Shown here one piece after another: positions 7,312-15,336 of a stretch of 49,536 bases of DNA (position 1 is the stretch's first letter; each line of letters starts with the position of its first letter). Position numbers and translations under genes: made by a program. The DNA is from an uncultured Oscillibacter sp. (GTDB taxonomy: Bacteria; Bacillota; Clostridia; Oscillospirales; Oscillospiraceae): assembly GCA_950097265.1 (NCBI GenBank), contig CATNDJ010000014.1:1-49536 (forward strand). Reading direction: 5' to 3'. The notes under the pieces were generated by a model that saw only the letters and a list, made by a program, of their open reading frames with translations, ran no database searches and was not told where the DNA came from.

Positions 7312-8295
7312 ATGAAATTCTTCCAAAAGCGCTCCGTGGCGGCGGCCGTCATGGTCCTGGCCATCCTGGCGGGCCTTATGCTGGGGCAGGCGCGGAAACC
7401 CTCTGCCTCCGTCCCGGAGACGGGGGGCGCGCCCCTTGACGAGAGCCTGTCCACCGCCTCCTTCCAGCGCTACATTTTGAATTACGACGGCCTGCTCAAG
7501 CGCGGGACGGTGGAGCAGCTCAGCCTGTACAACGCCAACTGGGAGAAGCTGGGCGGCAGCATCCTGGCGGTGGTGGCAATCCGGGAGAACCCGGGGGATT
7601 TGGAGAGCGCCGCCTGGGACTGGGCCGGAGAAATGGGACTGCGGGAGGACGACGCCATCCTGGTGATGAGCGCCGGGGCCCAGGACTGCTATCTGCTCTC
7701 CAGCGGCAGATTCTTCGACCGCTTTAACGGCCGGGAGGCCGCGTACCTGGATCAGTACGTCTATGAGGACTTCGCCGAGAGGCGGTACGACCAGGCTGTT
7801 TTGAACCTGTTCGCCCACGTCCACGGCCTCTTTGAAGAGGAGACGGGGAGCTACGCCGGCGGCGGATATGTCCTGCTTGCCAATTTGATTCCCCTGGCGG
7901 TCCTGCTGCTGGTCCTTTTGATGGTGCTGAGCAGCGTGGACCGGATGCGCTACAACACGTGGTATGGCCGCTACGGCGGGATGCCCGCGCCTCCGGTGGT
8001 CTTCCGGCCCATTATTTTCTGGCGCGGGCCCGGCTGGTATCAAAGACGCCCGCCCCGCCCGCCCCGTCCCCCGAGAGGGCCCGGCGGTCCCTTTGACGGT
8101 CCCTTCGGCCCCGGTCCCGGCTCCTTTGGGGGCGGCGGCTTCGGCGGAGGCCGGACCGGCGGCGGGTCCTTTGGAGGAGGCCGCGGGGGCGGCTTTGGCG
8201 GAACGCGCTCCGGGGGCGGCTCTTTTGGAGGGGGCCGTGGCGGCGGCTTCGGCGGAGGACGCTCCGGCGGGGGCGGCTTCGGCGGAAGGCGCTGA
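7312..8295 (+). CDS. TPM-domain membrane protein with Gly-rich tail
   Basis: This 327-residue protein has an N-terminal signal anchor (about 8-26) and an extracytoplasmic TPM-type domain (about 45-175) with GGSILAVVAIRENP, EDDAILVMSAGAQDCYL and a DQYVYEDFAERRYDQAV segment. A transmembrane helix follows (about 190-207), then a Pro/Arg patch and a long Gly/Phe/Arg/Ser-rich tail. TPM domains occur in thylakoid and bacterial membrane proteins linked to envelope or photosystem maintenance. Many bacterial members (YgcG-like) also end in a glycine-rich tail. It closes the xpaC-telA operon, and the function of the set is not known. Confidence 0.85.
   Translation: MKFFQKRSVAAAVMVLAILAGLMLGQARKPSASVPETGGAPLDESLSTASFQRYILNYDGLLKRGTVEQLSLYNANWEKLGGSILAVVAIRENPGDLESAAWDWAGEMGLREDDAILVMSAGAQDCYLLSSGRFFDRFNGREAAYLDQYVYEDFAERRYDQAVLNLFAHVHGLFEEETGSYAGGGYVLLANLIPLAVLLLVLLMVLSSVDRMRYNTWYGRYGGMPAPPVVFRPIIFWRGPGWYQRRPPRPPRPPRGPGGPFDGPFGPGPGSFGGGGFGGGRTGGGSFGGGRGGGFGGTRSGGGSFGGGRGGGFGGGRSGGGGFGGRR
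8119..8290 (+). repeat. Gly-rich coding repeat (FGGGR / SGGG units)
   Basis: The 3' end of the TPM gene is built from imperfect tandem units encoding variations of GGGSFGGGRGGGFGG. The pattern is GC-rich, in frame, and without spacers, so it is a coding repeat. Confidence 0.8.
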
Positions 8296-8302
8296 AAGAA
8301 AT

Positions 8303-8347
8303 GAGAAATCAAAAGCGGCCCCCGGCGTGTTGGATACGCCGGGGGCC
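8303..8347 (-). terminator. Intrinsic terminator for degV
   Basis: GGCCCCCGGCGT (8317-8328) pairs with ACGCCGGGGGCC (8336-8347). On the minus strand the stem is followed by GCTTTTGATTTCT, so it mainly serves the leftward degV gene; on the plus strand the tail has no T-run. Confidence 0.75.
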
Positions 8348-8365
8348 TGATACTGTTCAATTGGT

Positions 8366-9232
8366 TCAATCGAGTACTTGCACTGCCGCGCCCAGGACGC
8401 CGTCGCCGATGTAGACGCTGAGCGTCCCGTCGATTTCCCCATCCCAGATGTGGTCATAATGAGGCAGGGCGGCGGTGAGCTTCTGCCGTACCGTCTCCAT
8501 CTCGGCGGCGGCCCCGCCGTTGGCGACGGCCAGGTTGTATTTCCTGTGCCCGCCGCAGCGGTCCACGGTCATGGACACCAGCTTGTCAATGACCTGGTTC
8601 CGGCCCCGGACCTTGGCGATGGACTGCAGCTGCCCGTCGGGGGCGAAGGTGATGATGGGCTTAATCTGGAGCAGGGTCCCAGCCGTGGCGGTGACCTTGC
8701 CGATGCGCCCGCCCTTCATCAGGTATTCCAGGGTGTCCACAGAGAAGAAGGGGTAGGTGCCCGCGATGAGCTGGGGGGCCCGGCGCTCCACCAGGGTCTC
8801 CCAGTCCATGCCGTTTCGAATATCCTCCGCCAGCTGAAGCACCGTCAGCCCCTGTCCCAGAGAGCCGCTGACGGAGTCGAAAACTTTAATGGGAAAGCCG
8901 TCCCCGCTCTCCTCGGCGATGAGGCGCAGCAGATTGTAGGTGCCGGAGAGGCCGCTGGAGAGCATGACGGCAATCACGCCGTCATAGCCCGCGTCCCGGA
9001 TTTCCTCCAGTACGGCTCCCGCAGTCTCCGCAGAGGGAAGGGAGGTCTGGGGGAGCTCCCCGGCCTTGAGGCGGCGGTAGATGTCGGCGCTGCGGATGTC
9101 CACGCCGTCGGAGTACTCCCCGTCGGCGCAGAGGATGCGCAGGGGGACGATGTAGATGTGGTTTTCCGCCGCCAGACGGGGGGACAGGTCCGCGCAGGAA
9201 TCCGTCAGCAGCGCGATTTTTTGAGGGGCCAC
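8366..9232 (-). CDS. DegV family fatty-acid-binding protein
   Basis: This 288-residue protein begins with the family motif IALLTDSCADL and continues with VPLRI, PQTSLPSAETAG, a VIAVMLSSGLSGTYN segment and DTLEYLMKGGRIG. These are the lipid-contacting and structural motifs of DegV proteins, which bind fatty acids and, as FakB-type proteins, present them to a fatty-acid kinase. No fakA homologue is visible nearby, so a FakB role is only a possibility. The start is GTG 9232 with AAAGGAG ten bases upstream. A divergent promoter region separates it from recJ. Confidence 0.93.
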   Translation of the reverse strand: MAPQKIALLTDSCADLSPRLAAENHIYIVPLRILCADGEYSDGVDIRSADIYRRLKAGELPQTSLPSAETAGAVLEEIRDAGYDGVIAVMLSSGLSGTYNLLRLIAEESGDGFPIKVFDSVSGSLGQGLTVLQLAEDIRNGMDWETLVERRAPQLIAGTYPFFSVDTLEYLMKGGRIGKVTATAGTLLQIKPIITFAPDGQLQSIAKVRGRNQVIDKLVSMTVDRCGGHRKYNLAVANGGAAAEMETVRQKLTAALPHYDHIWDGEIDGTLSVYIGDGVLGAAVQVLD

Positions 9233-9321
9233 GTGTTCCCAACTCCTTTTTTTCAGACAGGGCCCGTCCCGCCCCGCGGGGGGAGGGAAGGCCGCTGAGC
9301 TCGCCCAAGTGTGTTACGGCC

Positions 9322-9350
9322 ATTATCCCACAAACCGGCGAAAACTGCAA
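9322..9350 (-). promoter_or_regulatory. Promoter for degV
   Basis: On the minus strand TTGCAG (9345-9350) and GATAAT (9322-9327) are spaced by 17 bases, 90 bases ahead of the degV GTG. Confidence 0.7.
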
Positions 9351-9420
9351 GAGCGATTTGCGGACTTTTCCAGACTTTTCCTGCCGGGGGAAAAATATAG
9401 GGAAATCAAGAGATTTTCCC

Positions 9421-9449
9421 TTTACCTGCCGGGCGTTCTCTGCTATAAT
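9421..9449 (+). promoter_or_regulatory. Promoter for the recJ-rel run
   Basis: TTTACC (9421-9426), a 17-base spacer and TATAAT (9444-9449) lie 50 bases ahead of the recJ GTG. The -10 is perfect and the -35 partial. Confidence 0.7.
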
Positions 9450-9499
9450 ATACAAGTTATATTCTGCCCCAACGCCGGAGGAGAAAGGAGGGCGCTTTT

Positions 9500-11581
9500 G
9501 TGAAGTATCAAAAATGGAACATCGGCGCCCCCCGGGAGGAGGACGTGACGGCCCTGCGGGAGGCGGGCTACCCCTACCTCATGGCCCTGGTGCTGGCGGC
9601 CCGGGGCGTCGCCGCCCCGGAGACGGCGGCGGAGTTCCTGGAGCGGGACCGGAAGCTGACGCTGTCGCCCATGCTCATGCGGGACATGGATAAGGCCGTG
9701 GCCCGGATTCAAAGGGCCATAGCGGACGGGGAGACCATCGCCGTCTTCGGGGACTACGACGTGGACGGCATCACCTCCACCGTGCTGCTGATGGACTACC
9801 TGAAAAGCTGCGGGGCCAAGTGCCTGCGCTATATCCCCCGGCGGATCGAGGACGGCTACGGCCTGTCCAAGCCCGCCATCCAGGGCCTCCGGGATCAGGG
9901 GGCCACGCTGATGATTACCGTGGACTGCGGCATTACGGGAAACGAGGAAGTGGACTTCGCGGGTTCCATCGGCCTGGACGTGGTGGTGACGGACCACCAC
10001 GAGTGCAAAGAAGCTCTGCCTAACGCCGCGGCGGTGGTGGACCCCCACCGGCCCGACTGCCCCTATCCCTTCAAATTCCTGGCGGGCTGCGGCGTGGCGC
10101 TGAAGCTGGTGCTGGCCCTGGGGGGCGAGAGCCGGGAGGACGCCCTGTTCGCCCGGTACTGCACCCTCGCCGCCATCGGCACCGTGGCCGACGTGATGCG
10201 GATGGAGGGGGAAAACCGGGCCATCGTCTCCTGCGGCCTGGAGGCCCTGCCCCACACGGACTTCGTGGGAGTCCACGCCCTGCTGCGGGAGGTGGGCCTG
10301 GCGGGAAAGCCCGTCACCTCCATTCAGATCGGCTTCGTCCTCTCCCCCCGGATCAACGCCGCGGGGCGCATGGGGGCGGCGGACCTGGCGGCGGATCTGC
10401 TGGAGACCGGGGACCCCGCCCGGGCGGAGGAGCTGGCCCGGGAGCTCTGCGAGCTGAACCGGGAGCGCCAGGCGGTGGAACAGGCCATCTGCGCCGACGC
10501 CGTGCGGCAGATTCAGGCCCTCCGGCAGGAGGAGCGCAGCGCCCTGGTCCTCTCCAGCGAGGAGTGGCACCAGGGGGTGGTGGGGATCGTTGCTTCCCGC
10601 CTCAGCGAGAAGTACTCCTGCCCCAGCTTCATGATTCACCTGAAGGACGGCACGGGCCGGGGGTCCTGCCGGTCCTACGGGGGGTTCAACCTCTTCACGG
10701 CCCTGGAGTCCTGCGCGGACCTGCTGGACGGCTTCGGCGGCCACGAGCTGGCCGCGGGCTTCACCATCCCCGAGGAGAACATCGCCGCCTTCCGGGCCCG
10801 GATGAACCGCTATGTGCGCTCCGCCACCGGGGGAGAGCCCCCGGTGAGCTGCCTGGACGTGGACGCGGCGGTGGCCTCCCCCGCCGAGCTCACCCTGGAG
10901 CAGGCGGAGCAGCTGGAGCAGCTGGAGCCCTATGGCGCGGGGAATCCCCGGCCGGTCTTCGCCCTGCTGGGGGCCACGGCGGAGGCCGTGCAGCCCGTGG
11001 GGCAGGGGAAGCATTTAAAGCTCCGCCTCAGCAAGGGCGTCAGCCGGTTTGACGCCATCTTCTTCTCCGTCACGGCGGAGGAGTGCGGCATTGTTCCCGG
11101 CAGCCGGGTGGATGCGGCCTTCTACCTTCAGGCCAATACCTTCCGGGGAAATACGACGCTGCAATTGCAGCTGGTGGACGTGCGGCCCTCCCTGCTTCCC
11201 AGCCGGAACGAGGCCGAGGCCCTGGCCCTGGTCCGCCGTTTGACGGAGGAAAACGGCCCCGTCTCTCCCCAGGAGGCCCTGCGCCTCCGGGCCTCCCGGA
11301 GCCAGTACGCCGCCTGCTGGATGGCCCTGGAAAAGCGGCTGCGCCAGGGAAAGGCGGAGGAGGACCGCCTGCCCTATCTCCGCCGCCTGGCGGCCCGGAT
11401 GGGGGGGAGCGAGAGCTTTCTCCGCTCCGCCCTGGCCCTGGAGGTTTTCCGGGAGCGGGGGCTGATTGCCCTCAGCCGCCGGGGGGACCGGCTGACTTTG
11501 AGCCTGATTCCCGTTCAGGGGAAGGTGGATTTGACCGCCTGCCCCTATCTTCTCCGCCTGCAGGAAAAGGAGGCGACCTGA
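9500..11581 (+). CDS. recJ: Single-stranded-DNA-specific exonuclease RecJ
   Basis: This 693-residue enzyme is a 5'-3' exonuclease for single-stranded DNA in recombination and mismatch repair. DHH-family motifs are present: VFGDYDVDGITST (about 82-94), TVDCGI, and VVTDHHE (about 161-167). The DHHA1 domain carries GFGGHELAAGF (about 412-422), and an OB-fold region follows (AEAVQPVGQGKHLKLRLSK). About 120 further C-terminal residues resemble the extension seen in Firmicutes RecJ. The start is GTG 9500 with GAGAAAGGAGGG upstream. The rel gene starts one base after its stop codon, so the two are coupled. Confidence 0.95.
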   Translation: MKYQKWNIGAPREEDVTALREAGYPYLMALVLAARGVAAPETAAEFLERDRKLTLSPMLMRDMDKAVARIQRAIADGETIAVFGDYDVDGITSTVLLMDYLKSCGAKCLRYIPRRIEDGYGLSKPAIQGLRDQGATLMITVDCGITGNEEVDFAGSIGLDVVVTDHHECKEALPNAAAVVDPHRPDCPYPFKFLAGCGVALKLVLALGGESREDALFARYCTLAAIGTVADVMRMEGENRAIVSCGLEALPHTDFVGVHALLREVGLAGKPVTSIQIGFVLSPRINAAGRMGAADLAADLLETGDPARAEELARELCELNRERQAVEQAICADAVRQIQALRQEERSALVLSSEEWHQGVVGIVASRLSEKYSCPSFMIHLKDGTGRGSCRSYGGFNLFTALESCADLLDGFGGHELAAGFTIPEENIAAFRARMNRYVRSATGGEPPVSCLDVDAAVASPAELTLEQAEQLEQLEPYGAGNPRPVFALLGATAEAVQPVGQGKHLKLRLSKGVSRFDAIFFSVTAEECGIVPGSRVDAAFYLQANTFRGNTTLQLQLVDVRPSLLPSRNEAEALALVRRLTEENGPVSPQEALRLRASRSQYAACWMALEKRLRQGKAEEDRLPYLRRLAARMGGSESFLRSALALEVFRERGLIALSRRGDRLTLSLIPVQGKVDLTACPYLLRLQEKEAT

Positions 11582-11582
11582 G

Positions 11583-13778
11583 ATGACCGTACAGGAACAG
11601 TACGAGCTTTTGGAAAAGACCGTCCGCGGCTATAACCCCGCCGCCGACTTCGACCATATCCGCTCCGCCTTTGAGTATGCCGACCGCTGCCACGAGGGGC
11701 AGAAGCGCAAGAGCGGCGAGCCCTATATCATCCACCCCCTGGCCGTGGCCCAGATTGTGGCGGAGGAGCTGAAGCTGGACTCCGAGTCCATCGAGGCCGC
11801 CCTGCTTCACGACGTGATCGAGGACACCCCCGCCACCCACGAGGACGTGGCCCGGATGTTCTCCCCCACCATCGCCAACCTGGTGGAGGGCGTCAGCAAG
11901 CTGACCCGCATCCAGTACGCCACCAAGGAAGACGAGCAGATGGAGAACCTGCGGAAGATGCTCATGGCCATGAGCAAGGACATCCGGGTGATCCTCATCA
12001 AGGTCTCCGACCGGCTTCACAACATGCGGACCATGGAATACCAGTCCCCGGAGAAGCAGAAGCAGAAATCTTTGGAGACCATGGAGATCTACGCCCCCAT
12101 CTCCCACCGCTTAGGGATGCAGCGCATCAAGTGGGAGCTGGAGGACCTGTCCCTGAAGTACCTGGACCCGGTGGGCTACAACGAGATCATCACTCGGCTG
12201 GACGCCAAGAAGCCGGAGTATGACGCCTTCCTGCTCCGCACCCAGACCCAGATGGACGACCGGCTGACGGAACTTGGCATCGGGCACATGGTCTACGGCC
12301 GCATCAAACACCCTTACTCCATCTACCGGAAGATGTTCAACCAGAACAAGTCCCTGGACGAGATCTTTGACCTCTTCGCCTTCCGGGTGCTGGTGGACAC
12401 GGTGGGGGACTGCTACAACGTCCTGGGGGTCATCCACGACATCTACAAGCCCATCCCGGGCCGGTTCAAGGACTATATCGGCACGGAGAAGCCCAACGGC
12501 TACCAGTCCCTTCACACCACCGTCATGGGCCCCGACGGCCTGCCCTTCGAGGTGCAGATCCGCACCTGGAAGATGCACGAGGTGGCGGAGTACGGCGTGG
12601 CCGCCCACTGGAAATACAAGCAGCACGGCCAGGGGGCGGGCACCGAGGGGAAGTACGAGTGGGTCCGCCGGTTGCTTGAAAACCAGGAGGGGGCCGACGC
12701 GGAAGAGTATATCCACTCCCTGAAGGTGGATATGTTCGCCGACGAGGTCTTTGTCTTCACCCCCAACGGGGACGTACAGAACCTCCCCGCCGGGGCCACG
12801 CCCATCGACTTCGCCTACGCCATCCACTCCGCCGTGGGAAACAGCATGGTGGGGGCCAAAGTAAACAACCGCATCGTCACCTTCGACCATATCCTGAAAA
12901 ACGGGGACATTGTGGAGATCATGACGTCCAAATCCGCCAAGGGCCCCAGCCGGGACTGGATGAAAATCGCCAAGTCCAGCGAGGCCCGGAGCAAGATCCG
13001 CCAGTGGTTCAAGAAGGAGAAAAAGGAAGAGAACATCGCCGGGGGCCGCTCCTCCTTCGAGCAGGAGCTGAAGCACGCGGGTCTCTCCATGAAGGATGTG
13101 ACGGACCCGGAGAATCTGCCCTTGCTGCTGAAAAAGGTCACCTACGGCAGCCTGGAGGAGATGTACGCCGCCATCGGCTACGGCGGCTTCACGGCCCAAA
13201 AGGCCGTCAGCCGGATGAAGGGGGAGCTGCTGCGCATCTCCCGCCAGCACCAGGCGGAGGAGCAGCTGGCCGTCGGGACTGAGGACGCGCCCATCCCCGT
13301 GCCCCCCAAGCCTCTGAGCAAAAGCGAGCAGGGCATCATCGTGGAGGGCCTGGATAACTGCCTGGTGAAATTCTCCCGCTGCTGCACCCCCGTGCCGGGG
13401 GACGAGATTGTGGGTTTCATCACCCGGGGTTACGGTGTGTCCGTCCACCGGGCGGACTGCCCCAACGCCGCGCCGGAGCGCCGGGCGGAGCAGCCGGGCC
13501 GCTGGCTCAAGGTCACCTGGGGCACGGATACAAACGAGAGCTATCCCACCACCATCGACGTGGTGTGCAAGGACCGGATGGGCCTGATCCTGGACATTTC
13601 CACGGCCCTGTCCAGCACCAGCACCTTCGTCTCCGGCTTGAACTCCCGGAGCACGGAGGACGGCTTCGCCGTCATCCGCCTGGAAATCCGGGTCCGGGAC
13701 GGGGCTCAGATGAAGGCCATCATGAACAAGCTGAATCAAATTTCCGGGGTCCTCCAGGTCACAAGACCTGCTGGGTAA
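11583..13778 (+). CDS. rel: Bifunctional (p)ppGpp synthetase/hydrolase
   Basis: This 731-residue Rel/SpoT protein makes and degrades the stringent-response alarmone (p)ppGpp. Domains in order: an HD hydrolase with LLHDVIEDT (about 75-83); a synthetase with FDLFAFRVLV and the GRFKDYIGTEKPNGYQSLHT motif (about 290-310); TGS (DEVFVFTPNGDVQNLPAG, about 385-445); the helical/zinc-finger region with CCTPVPGDEIVGF (about 598); and a C-terminal ACT domain. The RFKD motif, rather than the ExDD of RelA-only enzymes, and the intact HD residues indicate that both activities are present. It is coupled to recJ, and dtd follows after 21 bases, an order widespread in Firmicutes. Confidence 0.96.
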   Translation: MTVQEQYELLEKTVRGYNPAADFDHIRSAFEYADRCHEGQKRKSGEPYIIHPLAVAQIVAEELKLDSESIEAALLHDVIEDTPATHEDVARMFSPTIANLVEGVSKLTRIQYATKEDEQMENLRKMLMAMSKDIRVILIKVSDRLHNMRTMEYQSPEKQKQKSLETMEIYAPISHRLGMQRIKWELEDLSLKYLDPVGYNEIITRLDAKKPEYDAFLLRTQTQMDDRLTELGIGHMVYGRIKHPYSIYRKMFNQNKSLDEIFDLFAFRVLVDTVGDCYNVLGVIHDIYKPIPGRFKDYIGTEKPNGYQSLHTTVMGPDGLPFEVQIRTWKMHEVAEYGVAAHWKYKQHGQGAGTEGKYEWVRRLLENQEGADAEEYIHSLKVDMFADEVFVFTPNGDVQNLPAGATPIDFAYAIHSAVGNSMVGAKVNNRIVTFDHILKNGDIVEIMTSKSAKGPSRDWMKIAKSSEARSKIRQWFKKEKKEENIAGGRSSFEQELKHAGLSMKDVTDPENLPLLLKKVTYGSLEEMYAAIGYGGFTAQKAVSRMKGELLRISRQHQAEEQLAVGTEDAPIPVPPKPLSKSEQGIIVEGLDNCLVKFSRCCTPVPGDEIVGFITRGYGVSVHRADCPNAAPERRAEQPGRWLKVTWGTDTNESYPTTIDVVCKDRMGLILDISTALSSTSTFVSGLNSRSTEDGFAVIRLEIRVRDGAQMKAIMNKLNQISGVLQVTRPAG

Positions 13779-13799
13779 TATAGAAAGGAGGGATCGCCT

Positions 13800-14243
13800 A
13801 TGCGCGCGGTCGTCACCCGCGTGAAACACGCGTCGGTCACCATTGAGGGGACCGTGACGGGCCAAATCGGGGAGGGATACCTGGTCCTGCTGGGGGTGGC
13901 TCCCGGGGATACGGAGGAAACCGCCGTGAAGCTGGCGGACAAAATCTGCAACCTCCGCATCTTTGAGGACGAGAATGAGAAAATGAACCGCAGTCTGGAG
14001 CAGGTGGGGGGGAGCCTGCTGGTGATTTCCCAATTTACCCTGTTCGCGGACACCTCCTCCCGCCGCCCGGGCTTTTCCGGCGCGGCGAAGCCGGATTTGG
14101 CCATCCCGCTGTACGAGAAATTCATGGCCCATTGCCGGGAGCGGGGCTTTACCGTGGAGCACGGGGAGTTCGGCGCGAAAATGGACGTGGACTCCCTGAA
14201 CCACGGCCCGGTGACCATCCTCTTTGACACGGAGAAGTCCTGA
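13800..14243 (+). CDS. dtd: D-aminoacyl-tRNA deacylase
   Basis: This 147-residue enzyme hydrolyses D-amino acids (and glycine mischarged on tRNA-Ala) from tRNA. It begins MRAVVTRVKHASVTI and has both active-site cross-subunit motifs: LLVISQFTLFAD (about 74-85) and SLNHGPVTILF (about 131-141). The family usually has NxGPxT, and His is found at the variable position here. The ribosome site GAAAGGAGGGATCGCCT precedes the ATG. It belongs to the recJ-rel-dtd run. Confidence 0.95.
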   Translation: MRAVVTRVKHASVTIEGTVTGQIGEGYLVLLGVAPGDTEETAVKLADKICNLRIFEDENEKMNRSLEQVGGSLLVISQFTLFADTSSRRPGFSGAAKPDLAIPLYEKFMAHCRERGFTVEHGEFGAKMDVDSLNHGPVTILFDTEKS

Positions 14244-14280
14244 CAGGCGGAACGAGTATCAGGAAAGGACGGGTGCTTTC

Positions 14281-14691
14281 ATGGGACTGTTTTCCAATTT
14301 CTTTCAAAAGGAGTGCTCTCTGGGCGCTCAGCCCCGCAGCGGCTGGAGCTGGAGCCTGTCGGTGAACGGGATGCCCGCCGCGCATTTTGACTGGGAGGAT
14401 ATTGCCCGGGCCCTGGACGGCCTGAGTCCGCACGAAGACAGTTTTGTGATTCTGGAACAGCGGAAGGGACAGGACTACTGGTTTATCCAGAGCGCTGTGG
14501 CCCTGAAGGGGCCCCAGGCCGGCGAATACGCGGTGGGCGTAGGCTGGAACGACGACAAGGGCAGGCACTATATGGAGCGCTGCGGCGGCGCCGGGCGGGC
14601 GGTGGACATGTTCCGGGCCGCCTGGCAGGGGAAGACCCTGGACTTTTCCGGCTTTGAGGATCAGTCCGACCTGCTTCCCGGGGATTCTTGA
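14281..14691 (+). CDS. Hypothetical protein
   Basis: I do not recognise this 136-residue protein. It starts MGLFSNFFQKECSLG, has no membrane helix, and contains mixed alpha/beta elements with several Trp and Gly residues (SGWSWSLSVNG, YAVGVGWNDDKGRHYMERC). ATG 14281 is chosen because AGGAAAGGACGGG lies upstream; a longer in-frame reading from 14224 would overlap dtd. It lies between dtd and a metallo-beta-lactamase gene in a closely spaced rightward run, so it is probably cotranscribed. The pattern suggests a single compact domain, but no function can be stated. Confidence 0.7.
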   Translation: MGLFSNFFQKECSLGAQPRSGWSWSLSVNGMPAAHFDWEDIARALDGLSPHEDSFVILEQRKGQDYWFIQSAVALKGPQAGEYAVGVGWNDDKGRHYMERCGGAGRAVDMFRAAWQGKTLDFSGFEDQSDLLPGDS

Positions 14692-14721
14692 GAATATGGA
14701 CGGAAGAGGAGGAAGATTCCA

Positions 14722-15336
14722 ATGAATATGAAAATGCTGCCGGTGGGCCCTTTGGAGACCAACTGCTATATTTTGGAGGATGAGAAGACCCGGGAGGCGG
14801 CGGTGATCGACCCCGGCGCGGACGCTCCGGCAATCATCGCGGCCCTGGAGGGAACGGCGGTCCGCTATATCCTCCTGACCCACGGGCACTACGACCATAC
14901 CGGCGCGGCGGAGGCGCTGCTGAAGGCGTACCCTGATGCGGCGCTCTATATCCACGAGGCGGACTTCCTGGGCGTGGACCCGGCCCTGTTCCCCCTGAGC
15001 GCCGGACGGGACGGCGTGAAGTTTTACGGCGAGGGGGATAGCCTTCCCCTGGGAGAGCTGACGCTGCAGGTCTTCCACACCCCGGGCCACTCCAAGGGTA
15101 GCGTGACCCTCCGCTGCGGGAATCTGCTCTTCTGCGGGGACACGCTTTTCGCCGGGTCCTGCGGCCGTACGGACCTCGCCGGCGGCAGCATGACGGAGAT
15201 GCTGGCGTCCCTCCGCCGCCTGGGGGAGCTGGAGGGGGACCTTCAGGTCCTGCCCGGGCACATGGAGACCTCCACCCTGGAGGCGGAGCGGCGGTATAAT
15301 CCCTATCTCCGCCAGGCCCTGCGGGAGAAGCGATGA
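14722..15336 (+). CDS. MBL-fold metallohydrolase (glyoxalase II-like)
   Basis: This 204-residue protein has the zinc-binding motif LTHGHYDHTG (about residues 52-61), then HTPGHSKGS (about 118), FCGDTLFAG (about 135) and VLPGHMET (about 175). These supply the His/Asp ligands of a binuclear centre. The start, MLPVGPLETNCYIL, is typical of the small bacterial YqgX/glyoxalase II-like subgroup, which often accompanies rel and dtd in Firmicutes. The natural substrate is unknown, with thioesters such as S-lactoylglutathione analogues possible. Its stop overlaps the hemZ start in ATGA. Confidence 0.92.
   Translation: MNMKMLPVGPLETNCYILEDEKTREAAVIDPGADAPAIIAALEGTAVRYILLTHGHYDHTGAAEALLKAYPDAALYIHEADFLGVDPALFPLSAGRDGVKFYGEGDSLPLGELTLQVFHTPGHSKGSVTLRCGNLLFCGDTLFAGSCGRTDLAGGSMTEMLASLRRLGELEGDLQVLPGHMETSTLEAERRYNPYLRQALREKR

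Noticed and set aside
8119-8290. Repeated DNA considered as a CRISPR-like array
   Set aside because: Repeats are in frame, contiguous and encode a Gly-rich tail, without unique spacers.
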